A stretch of 64,000 nt of DNA from Mycobacterium sp. GA-2829 (GTDB lineage Bacteria > Actinomycetota > Actinomycetes > Mycobacteriales > Mycobacteriaceae), in the NCBI RefSeq assembly GCF_001499965.1, contig NZ_LQIT01000034.1:142015-206014 (forward strand), read 5' to 3'. The translations under genes were made by a program, and so were the position numbers. The number at the start of each line of letters is the position of its first letter. Within the stretch, counting starts at the first letter, position 1. The notes beneath the pieces were generated by a model. It made no database searches and had not been told where the DNA came from. It saw only the letters and a program-made list of their open reading frames with translations. Of this stretch, positions 54,885-63,924 are shown piece by piece.

Positions 54885-57800
54885 TCAGTCCCGGGATACA
54901 AATTGGAGGTCGATCTCACCGTGCGGAACCAGCAGCAGCCCGATCAGTAGCCCGTCCGCGATGAGTTCCCGCCGGGCGCTGTGGAGCGCCGCGGCCAGCT
55001 GACGCGGCTGTCCGCTCTGGGCGTGCATCTGCGTCAACACGGCTTCGGCTGCGGCCGCGGCGTGGCTGCCGCGGAACTTGGTGAGGCTGGCGATTACGGC
55101 GGCCGCACCGTTGTCGACGAAGGTGCCCGATAGCGGGCCGTAGATATCCGCAGTGGCCGCCGAGCTGCAGGCGAACAACATCACCAGCGGAGGCGGGCCC
55201 TCCTTGCCTAGTAGATACTTGGCAGTGATCGAACCCTGCCGGAGAACCGAGCGCTTGCCGATGTGCAGGTCGACCTCGTCCTTATTGGTCTCGGCGTGGC
55301 CGAGCACGACCAGCAGTTCGGGCTTGTCCCGTTTCACTGCGCCGCACCACTTCTTCCAGTCCCGCACCGTGATGCACGTGGCGCCGCGTTCGGTCAATGC
55401 ACGCTCGAGTGCTCGTGACGGCAGGGCGTTGACCGGGCTGGCTTCGTCGGCCTTGTCCGCGGCGCCGTACAGTACGGGCGCCAATGACAGTGGTGAGACG
55501 CTCCGCCGCATCTGCAGTCGTTGCACCGGCTGCCCGGCGACCGTGCGGATGATGAGCCGGTTCATGCCCCAAAAGGCGTACGGGCATACCCGGCCGGCAG
55601 TGGCGTGCCTACGCGTTCGTGCCGCCTCTGGCGCGTCGAGTGCGACCACGCAGGAGCACAGCTTCGCATTGGCCTCTGGCGGCGGCCCATCATATGCAAG
55701 TTCGAGCGGGACGATCACCGAGCTCGCCCGGACCTTCATCGCGATGCTGCGCGCGTCCTGCAGCTCAAGAGGAGCGAGCACTGCCGCCAGGCGGTGCCCG
55801 AGACGGGCGAGATCGATGAGCAAGCTGAGGGCCCGCGGGTCGGTCAGCGATTCGGGGGCGTCGAGAACGCCGAGAACGTTCGACGCCCGCTGCTCGAATG
55901 CTGCTGCGATCGTCCGGATCTGGGCGAGCGGAACGGCTCTGTCGTCCTCCGGACGCCGCACGAGTTCTCCGGAGACGTCAAGCGTGGCATCCGCCGCGGT
56001 CATTCGCGGGTCGGGCTCACTGGGTCCACTCAACGGCACTCCGAGCAGGCGGATCTTGTCGCGGAGGCCGGCGCGGGCGCGGACGTCGGCGTCCAGAACC
56101 GCTGAGCGGATCGGCCGACCCCGGTACGTGACGTCGATGTTCAACCGCAATGGTCCCTCACCGCCGGTGGTGAACTCGACCGTCGCGGTCGTGCTGTCCT
56201 GGGTGCGGTCGCGCATTGGCAGGAACAACGAGTCACGCTTACGCCAGCTGCCGTCGGCAGTCGAGACCACGACATCCAGTTGGACGGTCTCTTCCTCGGG
56301 TAGCTGCGTCGCGTCGAACGAAACGCTCAGCGTTGTCTCTGGGTCACGATCCGGCGCGGGGACGCCTATCCAGATATCGAGGCGGTGAACGCAATCTGGA
56401 GATAGCACTTTGGCGCATCGCTCCCCGTCGCGGGAGATTTCGGCTTGGAGCTCACGCTCGCGAGCGGGTGGGGCGACGGCCTGCGTCTCGCTGAGAACGA
56501 CGTCGGTCGTCGGTAGGCCTGCCGTGGCGGGGTCGAGGAGCACAATTCGTGGCTGCTCCCCCGTCGTGATGTAGCGGTTCCGGCGGGCGAACGATGGGAG
56601 TCGCGAACGGACGGAGTCGACCGTCGTGCGGAGAAGGCCACCCGACCCGTGCCCCCCGCTTCCTAATGCCGGGTGCGATCCGTACTGCGCCGATGGACGT
56701 GAACTTCCCGGAATCGGATCGGCGCGACGCCCCTGCGCGGTTGGACGGTAGTCGGCGGGGGCGCCATATTGTCCAGGTTGTGGCTCCGGAGGCGTCCACG
56801 GAATGCCCGAATCCGGGTAGCCGGCGCCTTGCCCCCAGCTCTCTGTTGGCTGGCCGCCGCCTACCCCTTGCCACCCGCCCCCGGCTAGAGGCGGCGAGTC
56901 GTGATTCTCGCCGTCCCAAACAATCTCGAATTCCCCGTCGTCGTCCCATCGCACCCGCCATGTTGGTTGCCCGGGCACAGGATGGGCAGTTGATGGCACC
57001 GATTTCGGCGGCTGGCCCGGCTCGCCGTGTGGCGCGGCGCCGAGCAGGGCCGCACCTCGGGCGACGACGGTGCGTGGATCGCCGAGGTCGGCGAGTCGTT
57101 CGGCGCCGATGCCGGCGATGCGTCCGCGCAGAGCCGGATGGCGCGCCAGCGCCCCGGTCATGATGATTGCCGTAGGCCCATCCGACGTCCTACGGCTGCG
57201 CGCCGTGTGCAGCATCTGCTGCGCCAGTGCGGCAACGGCTTCGATGTAGTCGAGACTGACTTCGGAGAACTGTTCGCGAGTCAGCACGACGGTGTGCGGA
57301 TCGCCCACGGTACCGAGTGGAATCTCCACCTCGGATGCGGCTGCGAGCACATCGATGGCATCGCGGATCTGCGAAGTGATCGGCGAACCGGCAGCGTCGC
57401 CGACTTCGGGCGCAGTGCTTTCGCCCCGCTCCGGAAATTGGGTCGACAACCATGTCGCCACCCGCCCTTCGAGAGCGTCGGTGCCGGAGTCATCGGCTCC
57501 CGCGGCCGTTTCGTCGTGCACATAGCCGCCACTCTCGGACCGCAGATACAGCGATGTGGTGCAGCAATCTCGGCGCAGGTTCACGACCACCGCGGCCGGC
57601 GGCAACGGCGGTGAAGCGCTGCGGACGAAGCACTCCATCGCGGCGAGGGACTCCCAGCACAGTCGCCAAGCAGACGGCATCGGCTGCTGCGCGATGGCCT
57701 CTGCCAACGCGTCTTGATCCCTGAACCGCTCATCGACATCCGCGTTCAACGGGCGGTCCGGGCAGGTAAGCACGATGCGAGAAAGTTCGTGCCGCGCGGC

Positions 57801-58097
57801 CCGAATCGTGGCTTGACCCAACGCATCGCCGAGCAGCGACGCGATGCTCGCCACTCGGTCACCGGCGGCTGCCCAGTCTCCCCCGTCGTTAAGCGGCGGC
57901 ATCGCCGCGGCCGTGTTTGCCCGCCCCGAGTCGACGGCCCCCGGCCCATGCAAGCCGGTGCAGGTGACCGTTGCGTCCACATCACGTTCGGGAAAGAGGT
58001 CGAAATCGTCGAGGCCCCCATCAGGCCGGCAGAGCGCGGCGGTCGTGCCGCTGCTACCGACACTCAAGCCCAATATCCATCGCGGCGGGTTCCCCAT
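54885..58097 (-). CDS. Hsp70/actin-like ATPase domain fused to CHAT caspase-like protease
   Basis: A 1070-residue multidomain protein. Residues 1-340 read as an Hsp70/actin-like nucleotide-binding domain: phosphate-1 GLSVGSSGTTAAL (the usual Asp replaced), phosphate-2 VVVNLRRDCCTTSLYL, adenosine motif AIIMTGALARHPALRG and PRTVVARGAALLGAA. Then comes a Pro/Gly-rich linker (about 350-480), a beta-rich middle region (about 510-680), and a C-terminal CHAT domain. The catalytic His (LVVLGHAETN, about 934) and Cys (VMLFACSSAAT, about 977) are intact. CHAT proteases are effectors in bacterial conflict and programmed-death systems. ATG at 58097 has GGGAGG upstream. Coupled to an MBL-fold gene. Regulation by ATP or partner binding to the Hsp70-like part is inference. 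Confidence 0.82.
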   Translation of the reverse strand: MGNPPRWILGLSVGSSGTTAALCRPDGGLDDFDLFPERDVDATVTCTGLHGPGAVDSGRANTAAAMPPLNDGGDWAAAGDRVASIASLLGDALGQATIRAARHELSRIVLTCPDRPLNADVDERFRDQDALAEAIAQQPMPSAWRLCWESLAAMECFVRSASPPLPPAAVVVNLRRDCCTTSLYLRSESGGYVHDETAAGADDSGTDALEGRVATWLSTQFPERGESTAPEVGDAAGSPITSQIRDAIDVLAAASEVEIPLGTVGDPHTVVLTREQFSEVSLDYIEAVAALAQQMLHTARSRRTSDGPTAIIMTGALARHPALRGRIAGIGAERLADLGDPRTVVARGAALLGAAPHGEPGQPPKSVPSTAHPVPGQPTWRVRWDDDGEFEIVWDGENHDSPPLAGGGWQGVGGGQPTESWGQGAGYPDSGIPWTPPEPQPGQYGAPADYRPTAQGRRADPIPGSSRPSAQYGSHPALGSGGHGSGGLLRTTVDSVRSRLPSFARRNRYITTGEQPRIVLLDPATAGLPTTDVVLSETQAVAPPARERELQAEISRDGERCAKVLSPDCVHRLDIWIGVPAPDRDPETTLSVSFDATQLPEEETVQLDVVVSTADGSWRKRDSLFLPMRDRTQDSTTATVEFTTGGEGPLRLNIDVTYRGRPIRSAVLDADVRARAGLRDKIRLLGVPLSGPSEPDPRMTAADATLDVSGELVRRPEDDRAVPLAQIRTIAAAFEQRASNVLGVLDAPESLTDPRALSLLIDLARLGHRLAAVLAPLELQDARSIAMKVRASSVIVPLELAYDGPPPEANAKLCSCVVALDAPEAARTRRHATAGRVCPYAFWGMNRLIIRTVAGQPVQRLQMRRSVSPLSLAPVLYGAADKADEASPVNALPSRALERALTERGATCITVRDWKKWCGAVKRDKPELLVVLGHAETNKDEVDLHIGKRSVLRQGSITAKYLLGKEGPPPLVMLFACSSAATADIYGPLSGTFVDNGAAAVIASLTKFRGSHAAAAAEAVLTQMHAQSGQPRQLAAALHSARRELIADGLLIGLLLVPHGEIDLQFVSRD

Positions 58098-59175
58098 GGT
58101 CCTCCCTCCCCCAGCGCCGACAGCTCGCTTCATAGAGGCACGAACATGTCGCCTCGCGCACCGAAGGTGTTAAGGCTGCCGACGCATTGATTATGTGGCC
58201 GTCACGCCGACGCCGTACCGAAAACAGGAGAAGGCTGACGGCCTTAGCGAAGGTCATCAGACACCGCTGAAGGGCATCGCTGGTCACCCGAACCGAATCC
58301 CCGTAGTGATTGAGAACGCAAACAGCGTAACAACTTCGGGTGCAGGAGTGCTTGTCGTGGTGCCGCCGGTCGACGACGGCCGGTAGACGTCTCGCCATCG
58401 GGGTGGCGCAGGTGGGTGTGTGTCGCCTGCGGTTCGCGATCCGCAGCGCCATTTCGAGCCTTGTGGTCGAACGAACCATGACGAGTTGAGGAGGGGTTGC
58501 GGACTTTGCCGAACGCTTGCGGTTCCCGTGTCACGGCCAGTCGCGGCTCCGCGGCGGGGCGTAGCAAACACAGACAACCCGCCGACGCTTGATCTCGCCG
58601 CACGCTACATGTGCCGATTCGAAAAACACTGTCTCGAAATGACATCCGCGCCTGTCGGTCATCATACCGATCTGGGTCCTCCACGCATGGGTCGACAGCG
58701 TGGGCGCGACTCACCGTGGGGCCGTGCAGCACGCCGCACACGTTCGCACGCCTCCGCGATCCTGGGTACTTCGCTGCGTCGAGGGTGGTGGGATCAGTGA
58801 TCTTGACTTCGGAAAGACGACCCGCACAGACACTTCCGCCAACCGCACCTCTCTGGTAGCCACAACCATGTCATCGACACTTTTAGCGGGAGGCCGGGCC
58901 CAGTGAAGCGGTTGATCATCGGCCTCCATTCGGAAGGCTCCCCGGGACCGGACGACGACGCTCCTGCCCTGCCAAGAAGTTCGCCCCCGGGCTTCCGAAG
59001 GGCTTCCCGTTCCCGCCCCGGCTGTGAAGAGACACCAGCGGGGCCACGGGCGATCCCGAGCTCGTGGTCGTCGCGGGTCGACCTCGAGGTCGACGTAATC
59101 GGAATGCGTCCAGGAACAACGCTAATGATCATAGCCCCGTTCAATCCGCATCCCCGCCGTTAGGTCAGGAGAAGC
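58098..59175. other. Long intergenic region between divergent genes
   Basis: About 1.08 kb with no supported gene. Several short frames on both strands lack start signals and family motifs. It must contain the promoters of the CHAT operon and of the DUF5995 gene; a perfect palindrome lies at 59077-59094. Confidence 0.45.
59077..59094. promoter_or_regulatory. Perfect 18-bp palindrome GTCGACCTCGAGGTCGAC
   Basis: Self-complementary and 82 bp upstream of the DUF5995 start. Could be an operator, but GC-rich restriction-site-like palindromes also occur by chance in such DNA. Confidence 0.35.
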
Positions 59176-59988
59176 ATGGCCAGCGTTCCCGCCCCCGTCG
59201 CAGGACTCACAACACTGGACGAAGTGGTGCAGGCGCTCTCGTCGATCATCGAGTGGTCAACTAATGACTCAAACCGTCTCGGATACTTTGCCGCCCTGTA
59301 CAAACGGATCACCATCGCGGTCGGCGCGGCGATCGAGCAAGGCGCCTTCCACAACGGGCAGCTGATGGAGCGTTTCGACGTCGCCTTCGCGCAACGCTAT
59401 TTCGACGCGATCAACGGGCATCTGCATCCAGCCCAGTTCTCTCGTCCGACACGGTCCTGGCAAGTCGCATTCGACGCAGCCGCCCGCCCCGAGCCGATCA
59501 TCGTGCAGCATATGCTCGGCGGGATCATGGCGCACATCCTGCTGGATCTGGGCATCGTCACGCGGGAGATCAGCCCCCGGCTCTCAGAGGTCCGCGAGGA
59601 CTTCGACACGATCAACGCGGTGCTGGCGAGCCAAGTTGAGGGGATCGTGCTAGACATCAACGAGCTCTCGCCGGCGCTCGCGGAAGTTTACGCGGTGCTC
59701 CGGCAGAACCAGATCTTCGTCATCGTCGAGGTGTTCCGCCAGACGCGCGACAGCGCTTGGCGGTTCGGCTCCGTCTTGGCCGCCGAGCCGAGTTTCGCGC
59801 GCCCGGCTACCATCTGGTTCCGCGATCGTCAGATCGCCGCTCAAGCCGCGACGTGTTACCGCCCTCCGCCGCTCACCCAGACGCTGATTGACCGCGTGGG
59901 TGACCGTGAAAGCCGGGACATCGTGCGAAACCTGCACGTGCTCGACGAGATCGCATCTACGCCGGCGCCGATCAAAACGGCACTGTGA
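59176..59988 (+). CDS. DUF5995 family protein
   Basis: A 270-residue, all-helical soluble protein of the DUF5995 type. Typical are NRLGYFAALYKRITIAV, FDVAFAQRYFDAIN, SWQVAFDAA and the HMLGGIMAHILLDLGI segment with the family's conserved histidines. AGGAG is 6 nt upstream of the ATG. Function unknown; the histidines suggest metal or cofactor binding. Confidence 0.85.
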   Translation: MASVPAPVAGLTTLDEVVQALSSIIEWSTNDSNRLGYFAALYKRITIAVGAAIEQGAFHNGQLMERFDVAFAQRYFDAINGHLHPAQFSRPTRSWQVAFDAAARPEPIIVQHMLGGIMAHILLDLGIVTREISPRLSEVREDFDTINAVLASQVEGIVLDINELSPALAEVYAVLRQNQIFVIVEVFRQTRDSAWRFGSVLAAEPSFARPATIWFRDRQIAAQAATCYRPPPLTQTLIDRVGDRESRDIVRNLHVLDEIASTPAPIKTAL

Positions 59989-60240
59989 GACCAAGAAGTG
60001 ATATTCGATATCGCGTATTCGCGGCGGCGGCCGCCGAACTCGTGCAGGCCCGCCTCGGCGGTTCGTCAACTGTCGCTTTCAGCGGACCGCGAGGTCTGCG
60101 GCGACCGATGTCAGACGTACGAAGCGGTCGCGCGGGCGATGTCGACTCGGGGCTACCGGTAGTCAAACGCAACAACGGAACACGACGATCGGCACAACCC
60201 GGCTTGTTGAGAATCCTCGAAAATGTCGTGGTAGCGCGCC

Positions 60241-60777
60241 TCACGTGTGCGACGAGCCCGCTGCAGCGCCCCGGGTTCGCAGCACCTTGATGAGACCGGT
60301 CGCCGCTGTGATCAGCCCGGTAAGGGCAATCACAAGCGTCGTGATAGCTCCGACGGTGGCAGCGACGCTATTGAAGAAGCCGCCGTTCGCTGATGCGGTG
60401 GGCGGTGGGGGTGCCTGCACGGTCACGGTGGCGGGCGTCTGCGCCGTAACAGTAGGACTCCGTATCGGACTGTCGGCGTCCGCGTCGGATGGGCCGTCGT
60501 CGGGGACCAGTGGCAGCGTCGTCAGATTTGGGCCCGGTTCTGTCGGTACGGGGCGTTCGGCCGTGGTCCCCGGCGGTTCCGACAGGGAGGTTCTTTGGTA
60601 CGAAGTGCTCTGTGTGAGAGGTGGGTTCGGCGTTGACATCGTCCGGTCGTCACGTTGAGTCGCCAGGATCAACGCAAACAAGATCACGGCGAGGGCGGCG
60701 ATCGACAGTCCCACCACAATCCAGAGGCGGCCGCGACCTGGCTCGAAAGACTTCAGGTCTCCCATGCCTTCAAGCAT
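60241..60777 (-). CDS. Small membrane protein with two membrane segments, unknown
   Basis: A 178-residue protein with one hydrophobic helix near the N-terminus (LWIVVGLSIAALAVILFALI, residues 19-38). A Pro/Thr-rich, negatively charged middle of about 95 residues follows, then a second hydrophobic stretch (VGAITTLVIALTGLITAATG) and a short basic tail. Both ends would be cytoplasmic with an extracytoplasmic loop. Start may be M1 or M5 (MGDLKSF). No family recognised. Confidence 0.7.
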   Translation of the reverse strand: MLEGMGDLKSFEPGRGRLWIVVGLSIAALAVILFALILATQRDDRTMSTPNPPLTQSTSYQRTSLSEPPGTTAERPVPTEPGPNLTTLPLVPDDGPSDADADSPIRSPTVTAQTPATVTVQAPPPPTASANGGFFNSVAATVGAITTLVIALTGLITAATGLIKVLRTRGAAAGSSHT

Positions 60778-61164
60778 GACGCGATACCCCGCAAGCTAAG
60801 GGGTCATTGGGCACTTTTCCAGGAATGTAATTGACGGAATCGCGCGGCTGGATAGACCGCTTAATTGCAGATGACAAGAGCATGGTGAGCCGCGCCGTCG
60901 AATCATTCAACCGGGGCGTTCGGAAGGGTGGGCGCCGTTCTCCTGTGTGGCCGCCGTCCGGCGGCGAATCTGAATGATGGGCGTGCGAGACTCACCGGGG
61001 GACGGAGCGTTCGAGAGTTTTTGAGTGAACGTCTCGTCTCACTAGCGGGCGCGTCGTGAAGACGTCGAGGCCGCCCCATAGTTCCGCGCTCGACCGCCGA
61101 CTTGTTGGCTGCCATTCCGAATCGTCGATGCAGAACCGATAGCGCCGGGCATGATTCAAGGCAC
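60778..61164. other. Intergenic region, no gene seen
   Basis: About 390 bp upstream of the small membrane protein. Probably contains its promoter; short antisense frames are not supported. Confidence 0.4.
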
Positions 61165-61617
61165 TTACTTGACCTGGATCTCGTCGTCGTCCCGGCTGCA
61201 CGAGATGGCGTACCCGCTCACTTCGGCTGAGACCGCGGTAGGGCTGACGCAAAGCCAGCCGAGAAACTCCGCTGCCTGAGTGTTGCCGGCCCTTTCTAGT
61301 CCGGGGTCCATCAGATACCGGTTGACCACAGAACCGGCCTCATCACACCCGACGTCACCGGCGACAACATACATCGGATGCATCGCGTCGGTGGCAGGGA
61401 GCCGGACCGTGCCGCACAGTGCGCTCGCCGGCGCCGCCGGAGGAGTCTGCGCGGCGCCTCCCATGAGGGCATGCATGTTTACTTCGGCAAGATGCTCGTT
61501 TGACCGACTTGGCTCGAGCTGCGCCGCGCCTTCAGCCGGAAACGCCAACGAGACAGCGGATACAGCCAGCGCGACCAGAACGAGGCCGGCTACCTTCCGC
61601 ATCGACTGTGCATCCAT
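61165..61617 (-). CDS. Secreted small protein with cysteine pairs, unknown
   Basis: A 150-residue exported protein. The signal peptide is VAGLVLVALAVSAVSLAFPA, ending near EGAAQ. The mature part has four cysteines (ALCGTVRL, DVGCDEAG, WLCVSP, AISCSRD), consistent with two disulfides, and an acidic C-terminus. The ATG at 61617 follows AGAGG at 8 nt. No family recognised. Confidence 0.75.
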   Translation of the reverse strand: MDAQSMRKVAGLVLVALAVSAVSLAFPAEGAAQLEPSRSNEHLAEVNMHALMGGAAQTPPAAPASALCGTVRLPATDAMHPMYVVAGDVGCDEAGSVVNRYLMDPGLERAGNTQAAEFLGWLCVSPTAVSAEVSGYAISCSRDDDEIQVK

Positions 61618-61964
61618 TGACTGACCTCTCGAGTTTGTTGTGTCCAGCTTTACTGACCGTCGACGCCGGGACTTCTCTGACAGCAGATTGGCCTTCGCAT
61701 CGACCGTCCCGGCTTGACCGGCCTGTGTATTGCTTCGGGCACACTCTAGGAACAGGGAGCGGCGACTTGTGGCGAGATGCCGATAGATCAGCCGAACGGC
61801 CGACACTCAGTAGCGACCGAGAGGCGCGGCCTACATGCAACCCGCGCCACGGGATGCCCCGAATCCCCGTATGGCGCTGACTACGAGAGGGCCGAACGGC
61901 GGGCACGAATAGCTGCGCGCCTTTCCGGCCATTACATTGCCGCGGCGGGCGCTGTGATCGTCGC
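61618..61964. other. Intergenic region, no gene seen
   Basis: About 350 bp between the GGDEF remnant and the secreted protein gene; frames extending from both neighbours into it are not credible coding sequence. Confidence 0.4.
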
Positions 61965-62470
61965 TCAACCAATCCACGTTCCGCCATCTGCGTAATGCGT
62001 TGCAGCCCTGCTGGCTTTGGCCTGATACATCGCGGCGTCAGCCGTACGACGAATATCCGCGGCGGTACGCGGACGTGAGAGATTCGCCTCAAACGACGCC
62101 GATGCTGGCGGTCACGCGGGGTTTTTTGCCGACCGCCTCCATCGGCGCCGACAGTGCGGCGTGCAGCCGGCTGGTGAGGTGGTCCAATGCCTGACGGTCG
62201 CTGTGGCCCGAACGCCAGCGCCACGAACTCGTCACCGCCCATGCGGGCGACGAAGTCATCAGCACGCAGGGTGGAGTGCAACCGTTGTGCGGCAGCCCGG
62301 ATCACCGCGTCACCGGCGTGGTGCCCCAACCCGTCGTTGATCGTCTTGACGTTGTCGAGGTCGATGAACAGCACTGCCGCCAGGGTGGGCGAATCCGTCT
62401 GCAGCGCGCGCGATATCCGCGCCTCGGCGTACGCGCGGTTGGGCAGCCCGGTGAGCGAGTCGTGACGGGC
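61965..62470 (-). pseudogene. Diguanylate cyclase (GGDEF) domain, 5'-truncated and frameshifted
   Basis: The GGDEF domain starts abruptly at HDSLTGLPNRAYAEARISRA and includes LFIDLDNVKTINDGLGHHAG and an intact signature ARMGGDEFVALAFG. An extra G at about 62206-62209 then shifts the frame; the following frame reads HSDRQALDHLTSRLHAALSA to ASIGV. A second shift near 62090 leads to the normal domain end AADIRRTADAAMYQAKASRA and TGA at 61965. The sensor or membrane N-terminus is absent because the sequence changes to an MFS gene fragment at about 62470. Confidence 0.82.
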
Positions 62471-62796
62471 CTTTGGCCACGACAACAAGCGGTATCCAAG
62501 CCAGCGACGCCGGGGTGGCCTCGGCGATGGTGAGCACCAGCCAACAGATCGGCGGAGCTGTCGGTACCGCCGCCCCGTCCACCCTCTTCGCCGCCGCGGT
62601 CACCCGCTACGTCGAAAATCGTTCGCTCACACCAAATATCGGCACCGCCGCCGCGATCCACGGCTATACGGTCGCGTTCTACATCGCCTGCGCGCTCTTC
62701 CTGTTCGGAGTGCTCGCCACCGGGCTGATCCTGCGCAGCGGTCGCCTAGAGGTCACCGGCGAACATGCACCCGTGCCAGTGGGCCCCACGCCGTAG
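62471..62796 (+). pseudogene. C-terminal fragment of MFS drug-type transporter
   Basis: The last 107 or so residues of an EmrB/QacA-like 14-helix transporter: SDAGVASAMVSTSQQIGGAV, VHGYT-like IHGYTVAFYIACALFLFGVL and the end helix. The first three quarters of the gene are absent. It abuts the GGDEF remnant head-to-head, so a rearrangement removed both 5' parts. An in-frame ATG exists at 62473, but a stable product is unlikely. Confidence 0.82.
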
Positions 62797-62809
62797 ATTC
62801 ACGCACGCC

Positions 62810-63304
62810 CTACTTCTCCCCCAGATCCTTCACCGCCTGCAGGCACCCGCGTTTCAACTCCTTGGCCCGGCGGGTCCGCTTCGAGTCGCCGATCTTAATT
62901 TTGTCGAGCAGCGCCATGTTGCAGGCCGATTCGGCGTTGCCACTGATGTTGTAGAGGCTGACGGCTCCGTCGCGGCCCGCGGCGTAACCCTCGTTGTACC
63001 ACTCGGTGTTGCCGTCACCGGGGGCGAAGAAGCTGTACGTCACGAACGCGACGACGAGCACGGCGACCACCGCCAGTGTGATTGGGAGAATTTTCCGCGA
63101 GCGGCCGCGTGCCGGTCCAGGGGCGCCGGTGTAGCCGGACCACGGCGTCGATGGCTGCGCGCCGGGGGCGCGCGGGTAGGGCGCGGGCCGGTATGGCGGC
63201 GAGGTGCGGTGCTCGGTCCAGCGCTGCCCGTCCCACCACCGCTGTGCGCCGGTACCGGTGCCGTCGTCGTACCAGCCCGCAGGAACGTTGCCGTGGTGTG
63301 TCAC
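62810..63304 (-). CDS. DUF2510 domain membrane protein
   Basis: A 164-residue protein with an N-terminal DUF2510 motif (VPAGWYDDGTGTGAQRWWDG then QRWTEH) typical of actinobacteria. A Pro/Gly-rich linker follows, one membrane helix (ILPITLAVVAVLVVAFVTYS, about residues 71-90) and an external domain with two cysteines. GTG at 63304 chosen so that the DUF2510 motif begins near residue 6. Function unknown. Confidence 0.82.
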   Translation of the reverse strand: MTHHGNVPAGWYDDGTGTGAQRWWDGQRWTEHRTSPPYRPAPYPRAPGAQPSTPWSGYTGAPGPARGRSRKILPITLAVVAVLVVAFVTYSFFAPGDGNTEWYNEGYAAGRDGAVSLYNISGNAESACNMALLDKIKIGDSKRTRRAKELKRGCLQAVKDLGEK

Positions 63305-63375
63305 CGAGCAAGCGTAACCAGAAACGATCCACCTCTCCCGCACAAGATTTCACCACCGCACGTGACAACCCGCGG

Positions 63376-63744
63376 TCATCGCTGAGTTCGCCGATCCACC
63401 CGCCGTAGCCCCGACGCCGGCGGGAACGCCCTCAACGCCGGCCCGTCGAAGCACACCAGCTCGAGGTACTCCAGCCATCCCGCTCGAGCGAACACCAGCA
63501 CCTGAACGAAATCCGCGCCGGCCCCTTCGGCTTCCACCGGCAGGAGCGGGTCGCCGTGGAAGCGCGCCCGCCGCGCACGCGGATCGACTGACAGCGCGAT
63601 ACTCGGGCAGCCGCAGCCACACCCACCGATCACCCGCGCATGCGCGACTTGATCACGGTAGATGCCCACATCGGGAAAAGCGCCCTCTGGCAGCAGGAAC
63701 CGGAGCAGTTCCGCCTCGGAGACGGTGAGGTTTCGTGGGTTCAT
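63376..63744 (-). CDS. Conserved hypothetical protein with GGCGCGCPSI motif
   Basis: A 122-residue protein. The N-terminal NLTVSEAELLRFLLPE helix is followed by the cysteine cluster GGCGCGCPSIALSVD, which could bind metal, then VLVFARAGWLEYLELVCFDG and a basic tail. I recall similar small actinobacterial hypothetical proteins but no function. Confidence 0.7.
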   Translation of the reverse strand: MNPRNLTVSEAELLRFLLPEGAFPDVGIYRDQVAHARVIGGCGCGCPSIALSVDPRARRARFHGDPLLPVEAEGAGADFVQVLVFARAGWLEYLELVCFDGPALRAFPPASGLRRVDRRTQR

Positions 63745-63924
63745 GCGACCACCCCGTCTCGACTCTCGGAAGCGTCCTGCACGGCGCAGCAGTGTAGCCG
63801 GCGCCGCACATCGTCACATCAGAATGTCTGTCACCGCCGTAAAGCCGAGATCCGCGAAGAGCTCATTCACGTCCACGCTGAGAAAGACCGCCTGCGCGAA
63901 CGCGATCGACCCACCCAACTGCAG
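63745..63924. other. Short region before the IS element
   Basis: About 180 bp. A + strand frame ends in a charged helical stretch (AEIREELIHVHAEKDRLRER) directly before the IS end, so a gene may have been interrupted by the insertion; not identifiable. Confidence 0.35.

Noticed and set aside
58098..59160. Several frames of 60-165 codons in the CHAT-DUF5995 gap
   Set aside because: They overlap one another on both strands, lack start signals and have skewed Arg/Thr/Pro composition.
59985..60290. Plus-strand frame whose GTG overlaps the DUF5995 stop (GTGA)
   Set aside because: The product is Arg/Ser/Gly-rich without natural helices and runs into the 3' end of the opposite membrane-protein gene. 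The overlap alone is weak support.
61618..61806. N-terminal extension of the secreted cysteine protein
   Set aside because: It would put a 63-residue basic stretch before a classic signal peptide; the ATG at 61617 has a good ribosome binding site.
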